Of a stretch of 8,319 nt of DNA, positions 1 through 5,453 are shown piece after piece (positions within the stretch are counted from its first letter, which is position 1; every line of letters begins with the position of its first letter). The stretch lies in assembly GCA_016840025.1 (NCBI GenBank), contig JAEOTF010000359.1, positions 1-8,319 on the forward strand, read 5' to 3'. The stretch is from Candidatus Hodarchaeota archaeon. GTDB lineage: Archaea > Asgardarchaeota > Heimdallarchaeia > Hodarchaeales > YT1-039. Made by a program: the position numbers and the translations under genes. The notes under the pieces were generated by a model. It worked only from the letters and a program-made list of their open reading frames with translations, was not told the origin of the DNA and made no database searches.

Positions 1-1
1 A

Positions 2-1105
2 ACAAGACAAAACGCTCTTGATCTTGTAATTGGGGCAAAGATTTTGGCTAATGGAGGTGGAGGAAGTGAAGATAATGCTATAAAAAACATTAATAGAGTT
101 TATGATCAAGATAAGGTTTTTAGGATTGGAAATCTCTCAGATTTCAAACAAGACAGTCATATCTGTATTATTGGAGAGGTTGGTGGAGGAATAACTGCTG
201 CTGATAGAAAATTGGTTGAAGACCTTAGTGTTGTACAAAAGAAACCTATAATTGAAGCAGTTAAGCAATTGGAGACCTTTCTAAATGTTGAATTTCATGC
301 ATTTGTAGCGACAGAATTGGGTCCCAGTAACAGTATCGTTCCCTTAATTGTAGCTGCTCAAATGGAAAATAAGATCGCGATCGATGGGGATTGTTGTGGT
401 CGAAGTAAACCAAAGATATCGATTAGTACAACAACAGTATCCAACATTCCGATTTCTCCATATGTTATCGTCAGTAAATTCGGTGATGTGCTCATTGTGA
501 AATCAATAATCGATGATTACAGAGGAGAGGTTCTTGCACGAACTGTTGCACGCATTTCTCAGGGTAGTATTGGTGTAGCTCGTTGCCCGATGACCATTAA
601 ACAAGCTGAAAAAGCAGTAATACCAAACACTCTAAGTCTTGCTATTAAACTTGGTCAAAGTGTTAGGGAAGCTAATGAGAAACAAAACAATCCTATCAAA
701 GCGATATTAAAGAGTTTACCTAGTGTACAGTGCATTTTTACAGGGAAAGTGAAAGAATTTTCTCGAATTGAAGAAGGGGGATTCACTTCTGGAGAAATAG
801 TCTTAACTTCTATAGAAGGAGCTATTAGAGAGTTACGAATCTTCTATCAGAATGAATATCTTCTTTCTTGGTTAAATGATCGTCCTTATATTACATGTCC
901 TGATAGTTTGCTTATTGTCGACTCTTACACAGGATTCGGTCTCACTCCATGGGAAAATGATTTCGAAAAGAGAAGATCGGTTACCATATTTGCTCGTGAT
1001 GCTCCTGAACTTTGGCACTCAGAAAAGGGATTAGCAGTATTTGGTCCTCACCTGTTTGATAAAAAATGGTCAGAATATAAAGTAGCAAGCTCATTTTTTA
1101 GTTAA
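2..1105 (+). CDS. DUF917 / S-methyl-thiohydantoin desulfurase-like protein, 5' end outside window
   Basis: The frame is open to the left edge, giving 367 visible residues. The TTG at 44 is only an internal leucine codon, because the residues before it (ALDLVIGAKILA ahead of NGGGGS) already match the N-terminus of the family; probably only about 5-10 codons are missing. Family hallmarks are the early GGGG, the EVGGGITAAD stretch, ELGPSNSIVPL, and DGDCCGRSKPK, which corresponds to the usual D-x-D-x-x-G-R-x-x-P signature. DUF917 proteins (Pfam now uses S-Me-THD) occur beside HyuA/HyuB hydantoinase-oxoprolinase proteins, and a few members remove sulfur from thiohydantoins. The substrate cannot be read here. 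No signal peptide or membrane segment is visible, so it should be cytoplasmic. It converges on the nucleotidyltransferase gene with a 20-bp gap. The family call is firm; the reaction is inferred from the family. Confidence 0.85.
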   Translation, partial: TRQNALDLVIGAKILANGGGGSEDNAIKNINRVYDQDKVFRIGNLSDFKQDSHICIIGEVGGGITAADRKLVEDLSVVQKKPIIEAVKQLETFLNVEFHAFVATELGPSNSIVPLIVAAQMENKIAIDGDCCGRSKPKISISTTTVSNIPISPYVIVSKFGDVLIVKSIIDDYRGEVLARTVARISQGSIGVARCPMTIKQAEKAVIPNTLSLAIKLGQSVREANEKQNNPIKAILKSLPSVQCIFTGKVKEFSRIEEGGFTSGEIVLTSIEGAIRELRIFYQNEYLLSWLNDRPYITCPDSLLIVDSYTGFGLTPWENDFEKRRSVTIFARDAPELWHSEKGLAVFGPHLFDKKWSEYKVASSFFS

Positions 1106-1125
1106 TTCCTTGTCACATATTAAAT

Positions 1126-1593
1126 TTAAACTAATGGTATCCCCAATTCAATAGTTTCATGTGTTGGCTCTCCCCGTAAATAGATTAACCAATCATTTTC
1201 ATCTATAAACACCCTTTTAGTATTCCATCGCTTCATGAGAAGCTTAATCTTATCAATTATACTCTGTAAATAATTTTCAGGGTCGTAGAGGATTATATTA
1301 TCGTAAACTAGACCAAAGTGCATTAATTCTAGTCTTCTGAACTTTTCTTCATTTCGGATATGGAAATCATAATCTAATTCAATTGGTGGGGTGATATTTT
1401 CAAGTAATTTTCGTCTAAATTTGTTTGTAGAAACCTTTTTTCTAGTTAATATCAAAATGTCGGCATCGTTCGCCTTTTCATACCCCCTAGCAACTGAACC
1501 AAAGATAGCAATTGCTATCACGTCTTTTCTGAATTTATTGAGGATATCATCTGTTACTAATAGAATACTATTCTTATGTGGATAATTTTTCAT
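1126..1593 (-). CDS. MNT-type minimal nucleotidyltransferase, partner of the HEPN protein
   Basis: This is a 155-residue DNA polymerase beta-like nucleotidyltransferase. The IFGSVARG loop (G32-S33) is followed nine residues later by D43-A-D45, the metal-binding pair, and the third acidic residue is probably D74 or D76 in ELDYDFHI, so the catalytic set looks complete. After about residue 95 comes a less typical tail with KLLMKRW and an acidic end. The start at 1593 is supported by a GAGG on the coding strand (1606-1603), nine bases ahead of the ATG and inside the end of the HEPN gene; the two genes overlap by 20 bp, so translation is probably coupled. In characterised HEPN/MNT pairs (HepT/MntA) the MNT protein is the antitoxin and adenylylates the HEPN toxin. 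That role is inferred here from pairing and motifs. The gene is transcribed toward the DUF917 gene, ending 20 bp from it. Confidence 0.85.
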   Translation of the reverse strand: MKNYPHKNSILLVTDDILNKFRKDVIAIAIFGSVARGYEKANDADILILTRKKVSTNKFRRKLLENITPPIELDYDFHIRNEEKFRRLELMHFGLVYDNIILYDPENYLQSIIDKIKLLMKRWNTKRVFIDENDWLIYLRGEPTHETIELGIPLV

Positions 1594-2071
1594 GAATCAA
1601 ATCCTCTGTTTCTTTCTGCAGTGTTTCAGGCAAGAGTGTAATACATTTCTCCATTAAAGTACCAATTTCTATCTTTCGTTGGTTGGAAATTTGTTTTAAT
1701 GTTTTTTCTAGTGTTTCAATAACTAATGCTAACGTTTCTTTGCTATTGTCTTCCTGAATCGCTTGGTAAGGAAAATCATTCTCGGGATACCGAGAACGGA
1801 AGTAATGATCTACCATTAGTGCTGAAATTTGTTTTAGTCTTTCATTTGTTTCATTCGCTTCTATCCGCAGTAATTGTCTCCCAGGATCATGACTCCTTTT
1901 CGGAATTACTCCATAGGAGAGAATTAATGCCTTCAAACAAAATTCTATACATTGTTGAGCATTATAGATGACCGCAGGATAGTCTTTGTCACTATGATTT
2001 CGAAAAGCTCTTCTGAAAGCAGTTAAGGAAGTTGCAAGCCATTTATGAATTTCATTGTCTGAATTATTCAT
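1574..2071 (-). CDS. HEPN-domain protein, first gene of a HEPN/MNT pair
   Basis: This is a 165-residue, mostly helical protein. Numbering is from the ATG at 2071; a TTG lies directly before it but is a less likely start. The HEPN core is recognisable: DYPAVIYNAQQCIEFCLKALI (residues 30-50) is the A-x-Q-x-x-E-x-x-L-K-A-L helix, followed by HDPGRQLL (61-68) and RSRYPE (92-97), the usual S-R-Y-P element. About 55 further residues form a predicted helical, highly charged extension. The RX4-6H ribonuclease motif of toxic HEPN proteins is not seen at its usual place near the end of the domain; the only match is RRAFRNH at residues 20-26, in the N-terminal helix. It may be a non-nuclease HEPN protein or an atypical toxin. 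The gene lies upstream of the MNT gene and overlaps it by 20 bp. No Shine-Dalgarno sequence is seen ahead of the start. Confidence 0.8.
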   Translation of the reverse strand: MNNSDNEIHKWLATSLTAFRRAFRNHSDKDYPAVIYNAQQCIEFCLKALILSYGVIPKRSHDPGRQLLRIEANETNERLKQISALMVDHYFRSRYPENDFPYQAIQEDNSKETLALVIETLEKTLKQISNQRKIEIGTLMEKCITLLPETLQKETEDLIHEKLST

Positions 2072-2088
2072 CAATTTTTAGTCCAAGC

Positions 2089-2104
2089 TAAAATTAAAAA
2101 AGGT
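2089..2104 (-). promoter_or_regulatory. possible archaeal TATA-like promoter of the HEPN/MNT pair
   Basis: On the minus strand this reads ACCTTTTTTAATTTTA. Its centre is about 26 bases ahead of the ATG at 2071, the normal distance between an archaeal TATA box and the first transcribed base. That would give a leaderless or almost leaderless mRNA and fits the absence of a ribosome binding site. The region is AT-rich, so the match alone is weak evidence. Confidence 0.35.
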
Positions 2105-2160
2105 TATCAATAAATCGATATTAGTCAAACATCATAGAATCCTTTTCTGATTCTTTTTCC

Positions 2161-3087
2161 ATGGTGATCCAGTTGGAATTTGGTGCTGGTTGTGAGTATA
2201 CTCGTCTTCAGAAAGTATTGATGTTTCGTCCTGGAGATGAACTTGATCAGATCTCTATCGAGACTTATCAGGAATTAGCATTTCGAGATGTTGTATATAA
2301 GCGCCGTTTCCAACAGGAACACGATAATTTTTGTGAACTTCTAAGAAGTGAGAACATTGAGGTTATTTTACTAAATGATATACTTTTAAAACAGGAATTA
2401 AAATCTGTTAATCCAAATATGGTTTATATCAGGGATATTTGTGCCATCACTCCTACAGGCTGTGTTCAGATGCGAATGACCCATCAAGTAAGAACGATGG
2501 AACCAACGCTTGTATCAAATGCGTTAAAAAGATTAAACATACCTCAATTACTCTCTATTAACTCTCCTGGGCTCCTAGAAGGAGGGGATTTAGTTTACCC
2601 TAATGAATCTACAATAATGGTCGGATACGGTCCTCGAACTAATGAAGAGGGAGCAATGCAAATAGCGAAAGCTGGGTTGGCTAAGACCGTTGTACTTGTT
2701 CCCCTTCCGTCATGGCGAGTGCATCTAGATGGTGGTTTGATGTTCCTTGATAAAGATCTTGTTGTATACCACCCCGCTTCTATAGGGATGTTTCCTGCTA
2801 AAATAATAAATAAAGATGGTACAATGGAACTCATCCCTCTCATAGATTTTATTAAAGAACGGTTTGACCCTGAATTAATTCCAATAACCAATAATGAATT
2901 ATATCTATTTGGAGCCAACCTGATTTGTCTTGATAGAAGAAAATGTGTGTCTTATGAGTGGAATGAGCGAATTATAGAAGAACTCCGTCAACAAGGTGTC
3001 GAAGTATTAACTATTCAGGGAGGAGAACTTGCTCGGGGGGGTGGTGGTCCTCACTGCATGACACTACCCATTTTACGTAAAAAATAG
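2161..3087 (+). CDS. arginine deiminase-superfamily guanidino hydrolase (ADI/DDAH-like pentein fold)
   Basis: This is a 308-residue enzyme of the guanidino-group modifying superfamily (arginine deiminase, dimethylarginine dimethylaminohydrolase, amidinotransferase). Visible elements in order are [14 protein letters not shown] (residues 13-26), typical of the N-terminus; IRD (D92); LEGGD (E140-D143); HLDGG (H188, D190); and GGGGPHCMT with the nucleophile C299. The Asp/Glu/His/Cys catalytic set is therefore intact. It is about 100 residues shorter than classical arginine deiminase (about 400), so it lacks the helical insert and is closer in size to DDAH-type enzymes. It probably hydrolyses a guanidino compound to a ureido product plus ammonia or an amine; the exact substrate cannot be read. 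The ATG at 2161 is preceded by pyrimidines with no Shine-Dalgarno, and an in-frame stop at 2122 rules out a longer form. A run of seven G at 3035-3041 lies just before the Cys codon. No arcB or arcC lies nearby. Confidence 0.85.
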   Translation: MVIQLEFGAGCEYTRLQKVLMFRPGDELDQISIETYQELAFRDVVYKRRFQQEHDNFCELLRSENIEVILLNDILLKQELKSVNPNMVYIRDICAITPTGCVQMRMTHQVRTMEPTLVSNALKRLNIPQLLSINSPGLLEGGDLVYPNESTIMVGYGPRTNEEGAMQIAKAGLAKTVVLVPLPSWRVHLDGGLMFLDKDLVVYHPASIGMFPAKIINKDGTMELIPLIDFIKERFDPELIPITNNELYLFGANLICLDRRKCVSYEWNERIIEELRQQGVEVLTIQGGELARGGGGPHCMTLPILRKK

Positions 3088-3088
3088 G

Positions 3089-3122
3089 GTTGCTATTCTA
3101 GCAACTAGGGGCTAAGGTTTTT
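3089..3122 (+). terminator. hairpin and T-run after the deiminase-like gene
   Basis: One base after the stop codon, GTTGCTA (3089-3095) and TAGCAAC (3099-3105) form a perfect 7-bp stem with a TTC loop. Twelve bases later TTTTT follows at 3118-3122. The gap between stem and T-run is longer than in a textbook bacterial intrinsic terminator, and the T-run overlaps the next TATA-like box, so the hairpin could instead protect the mRNA 3' end. Confidence 0.45.
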
Positions 3123-3128
3123 ATATAA
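3113..3128 (+). promoter_or_regulatory. archaeal-type TATA box with purine-rich BRE-like sequence
   Basis: TTTATATAA at 3120-3128 is close to the archaeal TATA consensus, and TAAGG just upstream could serve as the BRE. Initiation about 25 bases downstream of its centre would fall near 3149-3151, where the structured element begins. This spacing is the main reason to read the two as promoter and transcript. Confidence 0.45.
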
Positions 3129-3149
3129 GTAAACAGAATAGTAGTTCAA

Positions 3150-3291
3150 TGGCAGTTTCAATTGTGAAATTGCTTGAAATCCACGGGAAGATGAAGCACC
3201 TCTCAGAACTGATTTTCTCTCTCAGTTACCAAATAAAGGCTTCATCTTCCTACCAATTGCCCCTCAACGTCATGTTTATATCTTTTTTTTT
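3150..3291 (+). ncRNA. candidate structured small RNA, about 140 nt, family not recognised
   Basis: Two helices are seen directly. Helix 1 pairs 3152-3160 with 3165-3173: nine pairs with one G-U, closed by the tetraloop ATTG. Helix 2 pairs GGAAGATGAAGC (3186-3197) with GCTTCATCTTCC (3239-3250), twelve exact pairs plus a possible G-U at the base (3185-3251). Inside helix 2, AACTGA (3207-3212) pairs with TCAGTT (3222-3227) around a 9-base loop, leaving internal loops of 9 and 11 bases. GGCA (3151-3154) could alternatively pair with TGCC (3258-3261). A TATA-like box sits at the right distance upstream and nine T follow at 3283-3291. No coding frame explains the segment. It is not a tRNA or 5S rRNA. 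It could also be a mobile-element relic or a leader of the ABC operon. Confidence 0.4.
3283..3291 (+). terminator. nine-T run, probable end of the candidate small RNA
   Basis: There are nine consecutive T bases in a gene-free stretch. Oligo-T on the non-template strand is the known signal for archaeal RNA polymerase termination. No stem directly abuts it; the nearest one ends at 3250. Confidence 0.45.
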
Positions 3292-3474
3292 GTGTTAAGC
3301 TATGAAAAAATGTTTTGTAGATTTATTCATTTATTCCATTATAGGCAGAAAGGGTCAATTTTATTTTAGAACCAAAAGGAATATCGTTTTATAGACTCAG
3401 AAGAGATGGGATTTAAAAAAAATGGTCTTTCCAAAGTTTTAGTCTCTTTTCTGCCCCTTTCCTTATCTGTTAAG

Positions 3475-3482
3475 TTTTTATA
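3475..3482 (+). promoter_or_regulatory. possible TATA box of the ABC operon
   Basis: TTTTTATA would place the transcription start near 3505 and give a leader of about 160 bases that contains the 3581-3596 palindrome. A second AT-rich candidate, CTATTTTAT at 3590-3598, overlaps the palindrome, and TTTTAATC at 3641-3648 would give a leaderless mRNA. The sequence alone does not decide between them. Confidence 0.25.
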
Positions 3483-3580
3483 CTTATCTAGAAAACGACC
3501 AGAGCGTGTTGAAAAATATGAGAATAAGTTGACAGAACTAACATAGTTTGTGAATAACAGCAACAAGCCATGTAAAATAC

Positions 3581-3596
3581 AAAATAGCGCTATTTT
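3581..3596 (+). promoter_or_regulatory. perfect 16-bp palindrome, candidate operator of the ABC exporter operon
   Basis: AAAATAGCGCTATTTT is a perfect inverted repeat with no spacer, 71 bp upstream of the first ABC gene. Its size and symmetry suit a dimeric helix-turn-helix repressor such as those that often control multidrug ABC exporters. No regulator gene is visible in the window. As RNA it would be a poor hairpin because no loop is left. Confidence 0.45.
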
Positions 3597-3667
3597 ATGA
3601 CCTTAGTTCCGAAAACGGTATTCTCTCTCTCAGAACAACATTTTAATCAACATGGATGTTTTAAATT

Positions 3668-5452
3668 ATGACTACTAGGTGGCTAATAAATTATCTACTC
3701 GGTCGGAAGAAGCTTTTGCTTATTGACTGTGCTTTAAACATAATTTATGCTTTGATGATTGTGATCATCCCCATAATTACAGGTGAAGCCATCGATAGTA
3801 TAGTGCAGGGTTTAGATAGAGGAAAAATCGATGAACAAGCACTAATTATATATTGTGGTCTGATTCTTGGGATAGCTATTATAACTTACTTTCTAAGAGC
3901 TTTAATATTTTATATTGGCCAAAAATATGCGAATGCGATTTGTCAGGATCTTCGTACAGAGATCTTTGCTACACTTCAACGACAATCACATAGGTGGTTT
4001 GATCGGCAGTCAACTGGAGATTTAGTCTCCAAATCAACAAGCGATATGCTCTCTATTTGGGATGTCGGCGATTTACCTGAACTAGCTAGTCAAGGCATTA
4101 CTAATTTCTTATTTATCCTACTATTCATTTTTTATTTCGATGTCCGATCTGGTATCATTGTTTTAGTTTCTTTTCCCATATTGATCTTATTTCTGATGTT
4201 ATTTGAACAGCGATTTAATCTAGTTGTTAATAAGGCGAGAGTACAATTTGGTAGGTTGAATAAAGTCATTCAAGAAAACCTTGAAGGCGCTAGTGTTTCG
4301 CGAGCATATGCTGCAAAAGAAAAAGAAATTACTCGGTTTAGTAAAGAAAATCAGCTCTATCGTGATCTTAATCTTCATCGAAAAAAATTAGAGGGAGGTA
4401 TCTTTCCACAAATGCGTATTGTTGCTGGTTTGATAACCGCACTCGTCCTTGTAGTGGCAGCGTTTGGAGCTGTTGATGGTAGGATGTCTATTGGGACTTT
4501 AATCACTATAATCCTTCTGACAAGTATGTTAATTGATCCAGTTGATTATATAACTGGGATTGCTGCTGTCTGGGGAAATGGTCATGGTGCTGCGATACGT
4601 ATTCGCGAAATTATCGACTCTACCCCTGAGATTCTTGAGGATTCAGATGCGATCGAGTTACCAGATGCAGCGAGAGGTACGATTACTTTTAGTCAAATTG
4701 CGTTTGGATATCAAAAAGAGCCAGTTCTGACTGACATCAGTTGTATTATTCCTGGTGGTAAGGCAGTTGCTATTTTAGGAGCTACAGGGAGTGGTAAAAG
4801 CTCTTTAATAAATCTAATTCCTCGTTTTTATGATGTCACCAAAGGATCGGTAAAGATTGATGAGATAGATATCCGAAAATTGCGATTGGAATCACTTAGA
4901 AGGAAAATTGGTTTTGTTGACCAAGAAACATTTCTATTTTCAAAAACTGTACATGAAAACATAGCCTTTGGACATCCTAATGCATCAAGAGAGGATGTAA
5001 TTCATGTTAGTAAAATGGCTAGGGCTCATGATTTTATTATGGCTATGGAAAAAGGCTATGACACTCTGATCGGTGAGAAAGGTGTTAATTTAAGTGGTGG
5101 TCAAAGACAACGAATTGCGATAGCTCGTGCATTTTTAGCTGATCCATTAATCGTTATACTGGATGATTCATTATCTGCGGTGGATACAAAGACTGAAAAG
5201 GAAATAAAAGAAGCTACAAAGGCATTATTAAAGGACCGAACCACGATTATAGTAACACAACGACTCTCATCCCTTTCTGATGTCGACTGGATTGTGATTT
5301 TAAATGAGGGGCGTATAGTTGAACAAGGAACTCATGAGTCTCTTGTAAAGCTAGAGGGGGTATATAAAAGACTTCTAGACACACAACAAGATGGTTTAAT
5401 TGATTTAGAGAATATTGCCTTCATCGAAATGAAGATTAAGGAGCGGAATTGA
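3668..5452 (+). CDS. ABC exporter half-transporter, subunit with degenerate ATP site (TM287-like)
   Basis: This 594-residue protein has an exporter-type membrane domain with about six helices (roughly 14-38, 60-88, two between 138 and 185, two between 250 and 300) followed by an ATPase domain. Motifs are A-loop Y348, Walker A GATGSGKS with K377, Q-loop Q419, signature LSGGQ (475-479) and Walker B VILDD (D499). Two residues are non-standard: the catalytic Glu is D500, and the switch His is Gln (Q531 in IIVTQR). The same changes mark the non-catalytic subunit of heterodimeric exporters such as TM287/288 and LmrCD. With the next gene it should form an inner-membrane exporter of drugs, lipids or peptides; the substrate is unknown. 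The ATG at 3668 is the only start, since an in-frame stop lies at 3662-3664; only a weak GGATG (3654-3658) precedes it. The C-terminal tail DTQQDGLIDLENIAFIEMK is longer than usual. Confidence 0.93.
   Translation: MTTRWLINYLLGRKKLLLIDCALNIIYALMIVIIPIITGEAIDSIVQGLDRGKIDEQALIIYCGLILGIAIITYFLRALIFYIGQKYANAICQDLRTEIFATLQRQSHRWFDRQSTGDLVSKSTSDMLSIWDVGDLPELASQGITNFLFILLFIFYFDVRSGIIVLVSFPILILFLMLFEQRFNLVVNKARVQFGRLNKVIQENLEGASVSRAYAAKEKEITRFSKENQLYRDLNLHRKKLEGGIFPQMRIVAGLITALVLVVAAFGAVDGRMSIGTLITIILLTSMLIDPVDYITGIAAVWGNGHGAAIRIREIIDSTPEILEDSDAIELPDAARGTITFSQIAFGYQKEPVLTDISCIIPGGKAVAILGATGSGKSSLINLIPRFYDVTKGSVKIDEIDIRKLRLESLRRKIGFVDQETFLFSKTVHENIAFGHPNASREDVIHVSKMARAHDFIMAMEKGYDTLIGEKGVNLSGGQRQRIAIARAFLADPLIVILDDSLSAVDTKTEKEIKEATKALLKDRTTIIVTQRLSSLSDVDWIVILNEGRIVEQGTHESLVKLEGVYKRLLDTQQDGLIDLENIAFIEMKIKERN
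5438..5443 (+). promoter_or_regulatory. Shine-Dalgarno of the second ABC gene
   Basis: AAGGAG lies ten bases before the ATG at 5454, inside the last codons of the first ABC gene, whose stop is one base before that ATG. This supports both the start choice and coupled translation of the two subunits in equal amounts. Confidence 0.75.
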
Positions 5453-5453
5453 A

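Larger units (their letters stand above)
3292..3667 (+). other. non-coding stretch ahead of the ABC exporter operon
   Basis: I see no convincing gene here. A 66-codon minus-strand frame (3566-3366) has a low-complexity composition with no recognisable motif and is probably chance. The stretch holds a TATA-like TTTTTATA (3475-3482), the 16-bp palindrome at 3581-3596, a CCG-AAAA-CGG mini stem (3609-3618), and AACAT-GG-ATGTT (3649-3660) eight bases before the ABC start. CTCTCAGAAC occurs at 3627-3636 and also inside the candidate small RNA at 3200-3209. Confidence 0.5.

Noticed and set aside
44..46. TTG as the start of the DUF917 gene
   Set aside because: The frame is open upstream to the window edge and the upstream residues match the family N-terminus, so the true start lies outside.
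372..386. GATCGCGATC palindrome in the DUF917 gene
   Set aside because: It is within codons of the conserved DGD region and is short, so it needs no separate explanation.
1391..1971. Two short plus-strand frames (1391-1585 and 1726-1971)
   Set aside because: Both are antisense to the motif-supported MNT and HEPN genes.
2595..2918. 107-codon minus-strand frame
   Set aside because: It lies wholly inside the deiminase-like gene, whose catalytic motifs show that the plus strand is the coding one.
3144..3183. tRNA-like pieces (TTCAAT, TTGAAATCC)
   Set aside because: No cloverleaf, acceptor stem or anticodon arm can be built around them on either strand.
3187..3215. Box C/D guide RNA
   Set aside because: AGATGAA and CTGA are only partial matches, and both lie in paired regions.
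3186..3260. Reading the structured segment as an H/ACA guide RNA
   Set aside because: The lower stem, internal loop and upper stem resemble one, but there is no ACA or ANA at the required distance (ACC stands there) and no clear kink-turn.
3366..3566. 66-codon minus-strand frame in the gap before the ABC operon
   Set aside because: It has no ribosome site, no recognisable motif and a composition typical of translated AT-rich non-coding DNA.
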